NCBI GenBank assembly: GCA_017480225.1
Contig: JAFVBB010000004.1
Location: 1-64,000, forward strand
From: Bacteroidales bacterium
GTDB lineage: Bacteria > Bacteroidota > Bacteroidia > Bacteroidales > P3
Direction of reading: 5' to 3'
Length of the DNA: 64,000 nt
Notes under the pieces: generated by a model
Database searches by the model: none
Seen by the model: only the letters and a program-made list of their open reading frames with translations
Told to the model about the DNA's origin: nothing
Shown here: in pieces, positions 17,605-26,636 of the stretch
Numbering within the stretch: the first letter of the stretch is position 1
Layout: each line of letters opens with the position of its first letter
Translations under genes and position numbers: made by a program

Positions 17605-17736
17605 TCAGCTCCAGACGGAGGTGAGCAACTTGGTGCACGACTCCAGGAACATGCCGCTGATTATGGTCAGAATACTGATGGCCACCTGTATTATCTTCGC
17701 CCAGGTGTCACGGCTGACGTTGCCATTGTCTTTCAT
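17605..17736 (-). CDS. Smalltalk-like small hydrophobic protein
   Basis: A 43-residue protein: a polar start (MKDNGNVSRDTW) then a single hydrophobic helix with the pattern WAKIIQVAISILTIISG, closely like the Bacteroidota smalltalk family (W-K-x-x-x-Q-x-x-x-S-I-L-T). An AAGGAC ribosome site lies upstream of the ATG. It follows the DUF6266 gene by 23 bases. Function unknown. Confidence 0.75.
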   Translation of the reverse strand: MKDNGNVSRDTWAKIIQVAISILTIISGMFLESCTKLLTSVWS

Positions 17737-17759
17737 AGCGCCACTGTCCTTGCCGTTTC

Positions 17760-18407
17760 TCACTCCACATTGCCGGCTCCGACATACACGCTGTTCGACA
17801 CCTTGCCGCTTGCGCCGGTCACGAAGCCCCACACATGCACCTTCTGGCCTTGCCAGCCGGAGGGCACCGCCAGGCTCACCGAGCTGTCGCCGCGCCGCGC
17901 GGTGCCGTCGCTCAAGGTGCTCGTACCGGCGTCGGGGCAGTAGGCGGCCAGCATCACGGTGTCGCTTGCACTTGTGCCGTAAACACCCAGCCAGCTGTCG
18001 GCCACGCTCACCTGCACCGTGCCCGGCGTGTCGAAGACGGGGGTGCCGAAGTCCACGCCGCGCAGTCCGCCACGGCTCAGCACAATCCCCTCCGTGTTCA
18101 GTTCCACACTGTCGGCGGTGCTGCCCGCCACCCCGCTGTAGTTCAGTTTGACGAACCCGCACAGCTCGGTGGTCTGCCTCTGGCGTGCCCAGGCCGCCAG
18201 GCTCACGCCGATCACTGGCATCAGCTGCGAGCCGGTCTGCGACAGCAGCGCCAGCCTTGCACGCACCAGCCGTTGGCTTTCAGTCCTGGGGTTGCGCACA
18301 CGTCCCTGGTAGGCCGAGTAGACCATCTTGCCCTTCCAGCGGCGCCCCACAGCGGTGCCAAGCTTACCAATCTGGTCGCCCATGTAGCCTTTGAAATTCT
18401 TGCTCAT
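17760..18407 (-). CDS. DUF6266 family protein
   Basis: A 215-residue soluble protein beginning MSKNFKGYMGDQIGKLGTAVGRRWKGK, the characteristic opening of DUF6266 proteins of Bacteroidota. The N-terminal 60 residues are basic, and the C-terminal 120 residues are beta-rich with Ser/Thr/Gly, like a structural fold. Start chosen at the ATG eight bases past AAGGACAAG; upstream frame is not coding. It shares a transcript with the smalltalk-like gene and sits next to ssrA and tRNA-Asp, a common landing place for mobile DNA, but no integrase is visible. Confidence 0.8.
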   Translation of the reverse strand: MSKNFKGYMGDQIGKLGTAVGRRWKGKMVYSAYQGRVRNPRTESQRLVRARLALLSQTGSQLMPVIGVSLAAWARQRQTTELCGFVKLNYSGVAGSTADSVELNTEGIVLSRGGLRGVDFGTPVFDTPGTVQVSVADSWLGVYGTSASDTVMLAAYCPDAGTSTLSDGTARRGDSSVSLAVPSGWQGQKVHVWGFVTGASGKVSNSVYVGAGNVE

Positions 18408-18596
18408 TGTTCTTGTCCTTTCTTTTGTTTTGTTGAACGGTTTGTTTTGTTTGCCCTTGTCGGTCGCGACGACAGTGGTGAATATAAGGCCGTTCTGGGC
18501 AAAAGGCATAAATCGTTGCGTCGTGGCGCGTTGTGGCGCATGATGGCATGTCGTGGCACACATCGGCCACACTGGGCTGCACGCACAAGATGGCAC

Positions 18597-18620
18597 AAAA
18601 AAACCGCCCTGCGACGGCTT
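18597..18620 (-). terminator. ssrA terminator
   Basis: Minus-strand hairpin GCCGTC / GGCGGT (with G-U pairs, loop GCAG) followed by seven Ts, 28 bases past the tmRNA 3' end. Confidence 0.65.
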
Positions 18621-18646
18621 TCATCTGAAAAACAAGGCAAAATCTA

Positions 18647-19038
<392 letters not shown>

Positions 19039-19082
19039 CTTTCGGGTCTTCATCGCTCACTCGCATCAACCCTCTTTACACG

Positions 19083-19106
19083 AAAAAAGCCCTCTTGCAA
19101 GAGAAC
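19083..19106 (-). terminator. tRNA-Asp terminator
   Basis: Minus-strand GTTCTC-TTGCAA-GAGGGC hairpin followed by six Ts, 16 bases past the tRNA 3' end and before the tmRNA start, so tRNA-Asp and ssrA are probably separate transcripts. Confidence 0.65.
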
Positions 19107-19121
19107 TTTCTTCCTTTCGTT

Positions 19122-19199
19122 TGGCGGTCCGGACGAGACTCGAACTCGCGACCCCATGCGTGACAGGCATGTATTCTAACCAAACTGAACTACCGGACC
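19122..19199 (-). tRNA. tRNA-Asp(GTC)
   Basis: A 78-nt tRNA with acceptor GGTCCGG / CCGGACC, discriminator G and encoded CCA. The anticodon arm is CATGC-CTGTCAC-GCATG, giving anticodon GTC. The T-arm is GCGAG-TTCGAGT-CTCGT. Confidence 0.97.
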
Positions 19200-19231
19200 A
19201 GCTTGTCGATTTTCTCTTTCGAAATCGGGTG

Positions 19232-19239
19232 CAAAGGTA
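19232..19239 (-). promoter_or_regulatory. tRNA-Asp promoter -7 box
   Basis: Minus-strand TACCTTTG followed by CACC, 33 bases upstream of the tRNA 5' end. Confidence 0.6.
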
Positions 19240-19505
19240 CGCACTTTTTCCATTCCGGCAAAAAAAAATTGCATCATTTTTCAAAACCCAACAATACAAC
19301 ACTGATTTTCAGCATCATTCAAAACAACTTTTTATCAACTCCACCAGCGCAGGCCGACGCAAAACTGCCAACCTTCCGCCACGGAAAGCCGCAAATTCCG
19401 CCAAAAGTCGCCCCCTTTGTCCCTAACCGGCGCACGCCGCAGGCAGATAATCACAGCAAACCAGCCACTTGCACGCACCGACTTCACCCAGGGGACGTGT
19501 CAAGG

Positions 19506-19597
19506 CCGTCTGTTCTCCGATTGTTCTTCGATTGTTCTCCGATACAAAATCGAAGAACAATCGAAGAACAATCGGAGAACAATCGAAGAACAGACGG
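19506..19597. repeat. Long hairpin repeat, copy 3 (left arm one unit short)
   Basis: The right arm has four standard 11-base units; the left arm has three (CTCC, CTTC, CTCC), making the element 92 instead of 103 bases. The loop is GATACAAAATC, as in copies 1 and 5. Outer ends are CCGTCT. It lies in the 665-base gap between tRNA-Asp and glmS, which otherwise holds only the two promoters. Confidence 0.93.
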
Positions 19598-19766
19598 TGT
19601 TGATATGGAGCCAACATGCCTTTGGTTTGATTTTCAACACAATACAAAACACACCCCTCATAACACACTATTTACCAATCCCCTAACAACAGACAACAGG
19701 TGCCGTGCCGGCGCGCAGGGGCATGGCCTTGATGAAAAAAAATTTGGCAGAGTGGCGGGTTGTTTG

Positions 19767-19774
19767 TATCTTTG
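19767..19774 (+). promoter_or_regulatory. glmS promoter -7 box
   Basis: TATCTTTG followed by CAAA, with TTTGG about 20 bases upstream. The leader to the glmS ATG is about 85 bases and contains a GC-rich inverted stretch near 19790-19830 but no glmS ribozyme motif. Confidence 0.7.
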
Positions 19775-19864
19775 CAAAATCTTTCGCCAGCGGAGGCGAG
19801 GGGTGCGCGGCAAGGCCGGAAGGCTCCGCGATGAAACTGCAAAATCACTTAAAAAGAGCGAAAC

Positions 19865-21724
19865 ATGTGCGGAATAGTTGGATACATGGGCGGGCAGGAC
19901 GCCTACCCCATCCTCGTCAGGGGGCTGCACCGGCTGGAATACCGGGGCTACGACTCGGCGGGCGTGAGCCTCATCAACCAGGCCGGGAATCTGAATGTCT
20001 ACAAGGCCACGGGCAAGGTTGACGCGCTCGAGGAGAAATGCCGCGAGGCCGACACCACGGGCACCATAGGCATAGCCCACACACGCTGGGCCACCCACGG
20101 CGAGCCCAACACCGTGAACGCCCACCCGCACCTGTCGCAGAGCGGCAACCTGTCGCTGGTACACAATGGCATCATAGAGAACTACAAGACGTTGCGCGCC
20201 ATGCTCGAGGGGAAGGGCTACAGTTTCTGCTCCGACACGGACACCGAGGTACTGGTGCAGCTGATTGACTACACGCAGGCCACCAGCCGCTGCGACCTTT
20301 TCACCGCCGTGCAGCGCGCGCTGAAGAGCGTGGTGGGTGCCTACGCCATTGCGCTGCTGGAGCGAAGCCATCCGGACCGGCTGGTGTGCGCCCGCAAGGG
20401 GTCGCCGCTGGTCATCGGCGTCGGCACCGACGCGCGCGGCAACAAGGAGTTCTTCCTGGGCAGCGACGCCACCCCGATAGTGGAGTACACCAACCAGGTG
20501 GTCTACCTCAAGGATGAGGAGATAGCCTGCATGGACCGCAGCGGCCAGCTGGACATCGTCAACATGGACGACGTGCACCAGACGCCCGAGATGATCACGC
20601 TGCAGATGAGCCTCGACGAGCTGGAGAAGGGCGGCTACCCGCACTTCATGCTGAAGGAGATATGGGAGCAGCCCGCCGCCCTGCGCACCTGCATCAAGGG
20701 GCGCCTGCACCCTGCCTCGAAGGACGTGGTGCTGAGCGGCATCATCGACCACAAGGACAAGTTCGTGAAGGCACGCCGCATCATCATCTGCGCCTGCGGC
20801 ACGTCGTGGCACTCGGCCCTGATAGGCAAATACTTCATAGAGGAGGCCGCGCAGGTACCGGTCGAGGTGGAGTATGCCTCGGAGTTCCGCTACCGCAACC
20901 CGGTGATTTACCCCGACGATGTGGTCGTGGCCGTGAGCCAGAGCGGCGAGACGGCCGACACACTGGCCGCCATACAGCTGGCCGAGCGCAAGGGGGCTTT
21001 CCTCTACGGCATCTGCAACGTGATAGGCAGCAGCATAGCCCGGGCCACCCACAGCGGCACCTACCTGCACGTGGGGCCGGAGATAGGCGTGGCCTCGACC
21101 AAGGCCTTCACCGGCCAGGTGATCACGCTGTGCCTGCTCGGTCTGGCCATCGCCAAGGAGAAGCACACGCTGAGCGACGAGATGTTCCACATGCTGGTCG
21201 ACGAGCTGTACCAGATACCCGACAAGATGCAGTGGACGCTGGAGAACAACAAGGACATCGACAAGTTTGCCCAGATGTTCACCTACTGCCGCAACTTCAT
21301 CTTCCTGGGGCGCGGCTACAACTACCCGGTGGCGCTGGAGGGCGCCCTGAAGTTGAAAGAGATCAGCTACATACACGCCGAGGGCTACCCCGCCGCCGAG
21401 ATGAAGCACGGCCCGATAGCGCTGGTCGACGAGGAGATGCCGGTGGTATTCATCGCCCCGCGCCGCGGCATGTACGACAAGGTGGTGTCGAACATACAGG
21501 AGATAAAGAGCCGCAAGGGCAAGATAATAAGCGTCGTCACCGAAGGCGACACCACGGTGGCGGGCATGAGCGACCACACTTTCGTCATACCCGACACGCG
21601 CGACTGCTTCGTGCCGCTGCTGGCGGCCATACCGCTGCAGCTGCTGGCCTACTACGTGGCCACGGCCAAAGGGCGCAATGTGGACCAGCCGCGCAACCTC
21701 GCCAAGAGCGTCACAGTGGAATGA
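19865..21724 (+). CDS. glmS: Glutamine--fructose-6-phosphate aminotransferase (isomerizing)
   Basis: A 619-residue GlmS making glucosamine-6-phosphate for peptidoglycan and lipid A. The glutaminase nucleophile is C2 (MCGIVGYMG), followed by RLEYRGYDSAG and HTRWATHG. Two SIS domains follow (CGTSWHSAL; SQSGETADT; and the C-terminal KEISYIHAEGYPAAEMKHGPIAL). Length is typical. The stop overlaps an in-frame ATG of the purE frame. Confidence 0.98.
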   Translation: MCGIVGYMGGQDAYPILVRGLHRLEYRGYDSAGVSLINQAGNLNVYKATGKVDALEEKCREADTTGTIGIAHTRWATHGEPNTVNAHPHLSQSGNLSLVHNGIIENYKTLRAMLEGKGYSFCSDTDTEVLVQLIDYTQATSRCDLFTAVQRALKSVVGAYAIALLERSHPDRLVCARKGSPLVIGVGTDARGNKEFFLGSDATPIVEYTNQVVYLKDEEIACMDRSGQLDIVNMDDVHQTPEMITLQMSLDELEKGGYPHFMLKEIWEQPAALRTCIKGRLHPASKDVVLSGIIDHKDKFVKARRIIICACGTSWHSALIGKYFIEEAAQVPVEVEYASEFRYRNPVIYPDDVVVAVSQSGETADTLAAIQLAERKGAFLYGICNVIGSSIARATHSGTYLHVGPEIGVASTKAFTGQVITLCLLGLAIAKEKHTLSDEMFHMLVDELYQIPDKMQWTLENNKDIDKFAQMFTYCRNFIFLGRGYNYPVALEGALKLKEISYIHAEGYPAAEMKHGPIALVDEEMPVVFIAPRRGMYDKVVSNIQEIKSRKGKIISVVTEGDTTVAGMSDHTFVIPDTRDCFVPLLAAIPLQLLAYYVATAKGRNVDQPRNLAKSVTVE

Positions 21725-21759
21725 ACGCAACCCGACAACAAGCAAACCACACTATAACA

Positions 21760-22266
21760 ATGACACCGTTAGTCAGCATCATCATGGGCAGCACCAGCGA
21801 CCTGCCGGTCATGGAGAAAGCCTGCCAGTTTTTGGAACAGATGGAGATACCTTTCGAGGTGAACGCCCTCTCGGCCCACCGCACCCCGCAGGAGGTGGGA
21901 GCCTTCGCCCGTGGCGCGCAGGGGCGCGGCGTGAGGGTGATAATAGCCGGCGCGGGCATGGCGGCGGCGCTGCCGGGCGTGATTGCCGCCGAGACCACGC
22001 TGCCCGTGATTGGCGTGCCCATCAAAGGCTCGTCGCTCGAAGGGCTCGACGCCACATTCGCCATCATGCAGATGCCTCCGGGAATACCCGTGGCCACGGT
22101 GGCCATAGGCGGCGCGCAGAACGCGGCCATACTGGCCATGCAGATACTGGCACTGGCCGACGAGGGGCTGGCCGCGAAGCTGGCCGCCTACAAGGAGGGG
22201 CTGAAGCAGAAGATTGTGAAGGCCAACGAGGAGCTGTCGCGGCTGGAATACCGCTACAAGTGCTGA
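21760..22266 (+). CDS. purE: 5-(carboxyamino)imidazole ribonucleotide mutase
   Basis: A 168-residue class I PurE that converts N5-CAIR to CAIR in purine synthesis. Motifs: IIMGSTSDLPVMEKA, SAHRTPQ, IAGAGMAAALPGV and GVPIKGSSLEGLD. The ATG at 21760 gives the family N-terminus (MTPLVSIIMGS); an ATG at 21721 overlapping the glmS stop would add 13 residues. It forms a unit with glmS and ends at a strong terminator. purK is not nearby. Confidence 0.97.
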   Translation: MTPLVSIIMGSTSDLPVMEKACQFLEQMEIPFEVNALSAHRTPQEVGAFARGAQGRGVRVIIAGAGMAAALPGVIAAETTLPVIGVPIKGSSLEGLDATFAIMQMPPGIPVATVAIGGAQNAAILAMQILALADEGLAAKLAAYKEGLKQKIVKANEELSRLEYRYKC

Positions 22267-22285
22267 CGGCCTCCGCACCGGAAAG

Positions 22286-22323
22286 GCCGCGCACCGCCAC
22301 TGAGGCACTGCGCGGCTTTTTTT
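22286..22323 (+). terminator. glmS-purE terminator
   Basis: GCCGCGCA / TGCGCGGC stem followed by seven Ts, 20 bases after the purE stop. Confidence 0.9.
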
Positions 22324-22355
22324 GTGCCCATAGGGGCAATATTGCGGAAAATGTG

Positions 22356-22363
22356 TATCTTTG
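22356..22363 (+). promoter_or_regulatory. Promoter of the thiamine cassette
   Basis: TATCTTTG followed by TGCC, directly ahead of the TPP riboswitch; a TTG lies upstream at 22342. Confidence 0.65.
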
Positions 22364-22377
22364 TGCCGTGAACGGTC

Positions 22378-22480
22378 CACACAGGGGTGCGTTTATGTTG
22401 CTCAAGAACAAAGCAGTGCGGCATAACACAGCTGAGATTAGACCCTCAAAACTTGCTCGGGACAATGCCCGCGAAAGGAA
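22378..22480 (+). promoter_or_regulatory. TPP riboswitch (THI element)
   Basis: Conserved THI-box blocks appear in order: ACAGGGGTGC, then GCTGAGATTAGACCCT, then CTTGCTCGGGACAATGCCCGCG. The usual CUGAGA core and the GGGAUAAUGCCCGCG-type block (here GGGACAATGCCCGCG) bind the pyrimidine and the pyrophosphate of TPP. The aptamer's 3' end abuts AAAGGA, the ribosome site of the receptor gene, so TPP binding likely hides that site and lowers translation. No separate terminator hairpin with T-run is seen. Confidence 0.93.
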
Positions 22481-22481
22481 A

Positions 22482-24716
22482 ATGGATATGGTAAAACACA
22501 ACAATAGCCGTGGCCGCTATCACTTTTTCATGGCCACCCGCAACGGCAGCCGGCAGCTGATAGCCTGCCTGGCCGCATCAGCAATCATGTTTGCGCCCTC
22601 CGCGCTGAAAGCACAGGACACGGTGCGCCACCTTGACGAGGTGATGATACAGGACGCGCGCGTGAGCAACACCGCGCCGCTCACCACCAACACCGTGAGC
22701 CGCGACGAGCTTGACGACGCCCGCACGAGCGTGAGCCTGCCGTTCATGCTCGAGACCCAGCCCTCGGTGGTGGCCGCAGGCGAGAACGGCGGCGTGGGGT
22801 CGTCGACCATCCGCATACGCGGTGTGGACGGCTCGCGCATCAACGTCAACATCAACGGCATCACCCTCAACGACCCGGAAAGCCAGGAGGTGTTCTGGTA
22901 CAACATCCCGAACCTCGGCGGCATGGCGCAGAGTATGCAGATACAGCGTGGCGTGGGCGCCAGCAACGGCGGCAGCCCTGCCTTCGGAGCGGCAATCAAC
23001 ATGCAGACCCTCAACGCACAGAGCTCGCCCTACGGCATGGCCGACATCGGGCTCGGCAGTTGGAACACGCGCCAATATAGCTTCACCGCGGGTACGGGCA
23101 TCATGAAGAGCGGCCTCAGCATCGACCTCTCCTACAGTGGGCTCACCTCCGACGGTTACATCCGCAGCGCGGGCACCGACCAGCAGAGCTTCTTCGGCAG
23201 CATCAGCTGGTATGGCGAGCGCACCCTCATCAAGCTGCTCACCATCATGGGCAGCCAGACCACGGGCATAACCTGGGACGGCGCCGATTCTGCCACTCTC
23301 AAGGCCGACCCCACCTACAACCCCTCGGGTATGTACGAGATGGATGGGCAGACGCTCTACTACCCCAACGAGACAGACAACTACTGGCAACGCCACTATC
23401 AGCTCTACATCTCGCACTTGCTGACCGACCGTTGGAGCCTCAATATGGCCTTGGACTTTACGCATGGCGACGGATACTACGAGCAGTATAAGGCCGACAA
23501 GAAGTTCTCCAAATACGACATCAACCGAAGCGGGAGGAGCGACTTCGTCACCCGCAAGCAGATGGACAACGACGCCTTCACGGCCAACCTCTCGGCGCGC
23601 TACGACGGTGGCCATTGGGGCATCTCTTTCGGCGACAACTTCCTCTACTACGACGGGGCGCACTTTGGCAACGTCATCTGGTGTCGCGACACGGCGTTGA
23701 GCTTGGGCGATGGGTACGAGTGGTACCGCAACTTCGGCGACAAAAAGGACAACACCCTCTACGCTAAAGCCAACTACGACTTCAGCGGCGACCTCAACGC
23801 CTATGCCGACCTGCAACTGCGCACGGTGAACTACAAGGTGTATGGCTATGCCGACGACCTCTTCGACATGAACTTCGAGGAGAACTACACCTTCTTCAAC
23901 CCCAAGGCGGGCATCAACTACCGCATCGATGGCGACCGCCGCACATACTTCGTGGCGGGCTTGACCAATCGCGAACCGCGCCGTAGCGACATCAAGGATG
24001 CCATCGGCCGCAACGACACCATACGCCCCGAGCAGATGCTCGACCTCGAGCTGGGCTATCAGACCGCCCACGAACGCTGGAACGCCAGCGCCAACATCTA
24101 CGCTATGCTCTACAAAGACCAGCTCACGCCCAACGGCAGCGTCAGCAGCAGTGGCTACTCGCTGATGGAGAATGTGGAGCAGAGCTACCGCTTGGGCATT
24201 GAGTTGCAGGGTGGATACCAGCCGCTCAGCTGGCTGCGCCTCGACGCCAACCTCACCCTCAGCCGCAACAAGGCCGTAGACTACACCTACACCGACTTTG
24301 CCGATGGCGACACAGAGCTCGACACCATCACGGCCACGACCGACCTCTCGCTGTCGCCCTCGGTCATCGGAGCCGCCATCGCCACAATCACACCCTTCCG
24401 CGGAGCCAAGCTGCAACTGATTGGCAAATATGTAGGCAAGCAGTATGCCGACAACACCGGCCGCGAGGTCTACGCCATCGACCCATACTTCCTGCTAAAC
24501 ATCAAAGCCAGCTACACCTGGCAGCTGGGCGGCACCCGAGAGGTAGAGGCGCAACTGCTGGTGAACAACGTGCTCAACCACAAGTACAGGCTCAATGCCT
24601 GGGTGGGCGATTGGGTCGACGATTGGAGCGGCGCTTCGAACATCTACTACCACGATCGCGCTTGGCTACAGCAGCCTGGCATCAACGTGATGGGGCGGCT
24701 GGTCTATCGATTCTAA
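22482..24716 (+). CDS. TonB-dependent outer-membrane receptor, probable thiamine importer
   Basis: A 744-residue TonB-dependent receptor. A signal peptide ends near ALKAQ (about residue 46 from this start), then a plug domain (SSTIRIRGVDGSRINVNINGITLNDPESQ; GASNGGSPAFGAAINMQ) and a 22-strand barrel ending in the aromatic F (LVYRF). No carboxypeptidase-like N-terminal domain or SusD partner. The TPP riboswitch and downstream pnuT and TPP kinase identify it as an OMthi-type thiamine receptor by context. The start at 22482 follows AAAGGA closely; ATGs at 22488 and 22530 are alternatives, the last giving a more usual signal peptide. Confidence 0.9.
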   Translation: MDMVKHNNSRGRYHFFMATRNGSRQLIACLAASAIMFAPSALKAQDTVRHLDEVMIQDARVSNTAPLTTNTVSRDELDDARTSVSLPFMLETQPSVVAAGENGGVGSSTIRIRGVDGSRINVNINGITLNDPESQEVFWYNIPNLGGMAQSMQIQRGVGASNGGSPAFGAAINMQTLNAQSSPYGMADIGLGSWNTRQYSFTAGTGIMKSGLSIDLSYSGLTSDGYIRSAGTDQQSFFGSISWYGERTLIKLLTIMGSQTTGITWDGADSATLKADPTYNPSGMYEMDGQTLYYPNETDNYWQRHYQLYISHLLTDRWSLNMALDFTHGDGYYEQYKADKKFSKYDINRSGRSDFVTRKQMDNDAFTANLSARYDGGHWGISFGDNFLYYDGAHFGNVIWCRDTALSLGDGYEWYRNFGDKKDNTLYAKANYDFSGDLNAYADLQLRTVNYKVYGYADDLFDMNFEENYTFFNPKAGINYRIDGDRRTYFVAGLTNREPRRSDIKDAIGRNDTIRPEQMLDLELGYQTAHERWNASANIYAMLYKDQLTPNGSVSSSGYSLMENVEQSYRLGIELQGGYQPLSWLRLDANLTLSRNKAVDYTYTDFADGDTELDTITATTDLSLSPSVIGAAIATITPFRGAKLQLIGKYVGKQYADNTGREVYAIDPYFLLNIKASYTWQLGGTREVEAQLLVNNVLNHKYRLNAWVGDWVDDWSGASNIYYHDRAWLQQPGINVMGRLVYRF

Positions 24717-24725
24717 TCGCGCAGC

Positions 24726-25301
24726 ATGAGCACCCTCGACCTCATCGGAGCAATCATCGGTCTGGCCTATATCGTAAGCGAATATAGGGCAGACCGATGG
24801 TTTTGGCCGCTTAGCCTGCTGATGTCGGCCTTCTACGCGGTGCTCTACCTCCAGTCGCACTACTTCGCCAACTTCGCCATCTGCGTCTACAACTTCGCCA
24901 TGTCGGTCTACGGCATACTTGTGTGGCGCGGCGTGGTGCAAAGCAAAAGCGGAGGCGAGCGCCCCATAGGCTCGTGCCCGCGGCGGCTGTGGCTGCCAAT
25001 AGTGGCCGCAGTGGCCGCCCTCGGAGCGTTGCTCTCATGGAGTCTTGACATGCTTGGAGAAAGCAGCCAGCCGCTGCTCGACGGCTTCTCGTCGGCCCTC
25101 TCCATTGTGGGCATGTGGATGCTCTCGCAGAAATGGTGGCAAGAGTGGATATGCTGGCTGCTGGTCGAGCCGATACTCATCGCCATGTTCCTCATGGCCG
25201 AGCCCCAGCCGCTCTACGCCTCGGCGGCGCTCTACGTGGTGTTCGAGGTGTTCTGTGTGCTGGGTATCATTAGATGGAGGAGGCTTAGTGTTGGAGAGTA
25301 G
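24726..25301 (+). CDS. pnuT: PnuT-type thiamine transporter (PnuC family)
   Basis: A 191-residue inner-membrane facilitator of the PnuC family with about seven hydrophobic segments. It has the conserved aromatic pore pattern (WPLSLLMSAFYAVLYLQSHYFAN; QKWWQEWICWLLVEP). PnuC imports nicotinamide riboside, but the branch placed between an OMthi receptor and a TPP kinase in Bacteroidota carries thiamine. It starts 9 bases after the receptor stop and its end overlaps the next gene. Confidence 0.93.
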   Translation: MSTLDLIGAIIGLAYIVSEYRADRWFWPLSLLMSAFYAVLYLQSHYFANFAICVYNFAMSVYGILVWRGVVQSKSGGERPIGSCPRRLWLPIVAAVAALGALLSWSLDMLGESSQPLLDGFSSALSIVGMWMLSQKWWQEWICWLLVEPILIAMFLMAEPQPLYASAALYVVFEVFCVLGIIRWRRLSVGE

Positions 25302-25947
25302 CGGCATAGACGTGGTGGTCATGGCCGCAGGCGACCGCCCCACCCACCCCGTGCCATTGCGCGCACTGCGCGAGGCCAGTGCCGTGGTGTGCTGTGACAG
25401 CGCCTATCTCGACCTCAAGACGGCAGCCCCACACCAAGCAGACACAGCCATGGTGGTGGGCGACGGCGACTCGCTGCCGCCAGCAGAAAAGGCTGCCCTC
25501 GGAGACCGATGGCTGCAGATCGGCGAGCAGGACTACAACGACCTGCACAAGGCCGTACACTGGACTGCCACCAACCTGCCCCTTCGAGGCAACAGGCTGA
25601 CCATCGTGGGTGCCACTGGCCGGCGCGAGGACCACACGCTGGGCAACATAAGCTACCTGGCGACCTTCGCCGACGAGTTGCCATGGCTGCAAGTGGAGAT
25701 GCTCACCGACCACGGCCGCCTGACCTTCTGCCGCGGACAGCGCGAATACCCATCGTTCCCACGGCAACAGGTGAGCATCTTCTCACTCACGCCCGACGTG
25801 CCAATTACCCTCGACGGCCTGCAATGGCCCGCCGAGGGGCTGCGTGCCACGCGCTGGTGGCAGGCCACACTCAACAGCGCGCTGGGCGGGAGCTTCACCG
25901 TAGAGGGCGGCGAGCTGGTTGTTTTCCAAACCTACGAACCAAAGTAA
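25288..25947 (+). CDS. thiN: Thiamine pyrophosphokinase
   Basis: A 219-residue thiamine pyrophosphokinase (thiN/tnr3) that makes TPP from thiamine and ATP. Motifs: CCDSAYLDLK, VVGDGDSL (metal Asp pair), EQDYNDLHKAV, IVGATGRREDHTLGN and C-terminal SGLxW-like DGLQWPAEG. Start taken at GTG 25288 just after GGAGGAGG; a TTG at 25291 has equally good spacing and the first ATG (25321) would remove a beta strand. It overlaps pnuT by 14 bases, consistent with one operon under TPP control. Confidence 0.88.
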   Translation: MLESSGIDVVVMAAGDRPTHPVPLRALREASAVVCCDSAYLDLKTAAPHQADTAMVVGDGDSLPPAEKAALGDRWLQIGEQDYNDLHKAVHWTATNLPLRGNRLTIVGATGRREDHTLGNISYLATFADELPWLQVEMLTDHGRLTFCRGQREYPSFPRQQVSIFSLTPDVPITLDGLQWPAEGLRATRWWQATLNSALGGSFTVEGGELVVFQTYEPK

Positions 25948-25951
25948 AACC

Positions 25952-26635
25952 ATGGCAAAGAAAAAACAACGCTTCTACGCGGTGTGGCAAGGCCTGAGGC
26001 CTGGAGTCTACTCCGACTGGGACGAGTGCCGGCGCCAGGTGCAGGGTGTGCAAGGCGCACAGTACAAGGCATTCGACAGCCTGGCCGAAGCCGAGCAGGC
26101 TCTGCGGCTGCCCTACAGCGCCTTCGCCACACAAAGGCCGCACAGCGAGGCGCCCCGCCAGCGGCCCGCGCAGAGCGCCCTCTACGTCGACGACAACGGA
26201 CTCACTGCCATTCGCCCCGGCATCAACAACCCGCCACTGCTCGACGCACTGGCAGTCGACGCGGCCTGCAGCGGCAACCCCGGCGTCATGGAATACCAAG
26301 GCGTCTACGTCGCAACCCGCACACGCGTGTTCCACTACCGCGCCGAGCGCGGCACCAACAACATCGGCGAGTTCCTTGCCATCGTACATGGGCTGAGCTA
26401 CATGAAAAAACACGGCCTAAACCAGATTATCTACAGCGACTCGGCCAACGCCATGCTGTGGGTGAGGCAAAAGACGTGCAAAAGCAAGCTGCCTCTCGAC
26501 AGCCGCACCGCCGAACTGTGGGACTACGTGCACCGCGCCGAGAACTGGCTGCGGCAGAATAGATACACCACCGAGGTGCGCAAGTGGGACACCGAAAACT
26601 GGGGAGAAATACCCGCCGACTTCGGACGAAAATAG
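25952..26635 (+). CDS. rnhA: Ribonuclease H with viroplasmin (HBD-like) N-terminal domain
   Basis: A 227-residue type 1 RNase H. Residues 1-50 (MAKKKQRFYAVWQGLRPGVYSDWDECRRQVQG) form the caulimovirus viroplasmin/hybrid-binding domain that grips RNA-DNA duplexes. The catalytic domain opens with AVDAACSGNPG (first Asp) and continues with NNIGEFLAIVHGL (Glu) and IYSDSANAMLW (Asp). It follows thiN by 4 bases, so it may be transcribed with the thiamine genes, though no functional link is evident. Confidence 0.93.
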   Translation: MAKKKQRFYAVWQGLRPGVYSDWDECRRQVQGVQGAQYKAFDSLAEAEQALRLPYSAFATQRPHSEAPRQRPAQSALYVDDNGLTAIRPGINNPPLLDALAVDAACSGNPGVMEYQGVYVATRTRVFHYRAERGTNNIGEFLAIVHGLSYMKKHGLNQIIYSDSANAMLWVRQKTCKSKLPLDSRTAELWDYVHRAENWLRQNRYTTEVRKWDTENWGEIPADFGRK

Positions 26636-26636
26636 T

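Noticed and set aside
19775-19864. glmS ribozyme or riboswitch in the glmS leader
   Set aside because: No conserved ribozyme core is visible, and that class is known mainly from Firmicutes.
20662-22266. 534-residue frame covering the end of glmS in a second frame and purE
   Set aside because: Only the purE part has coding character; the first part is a shifted reading of glmS.
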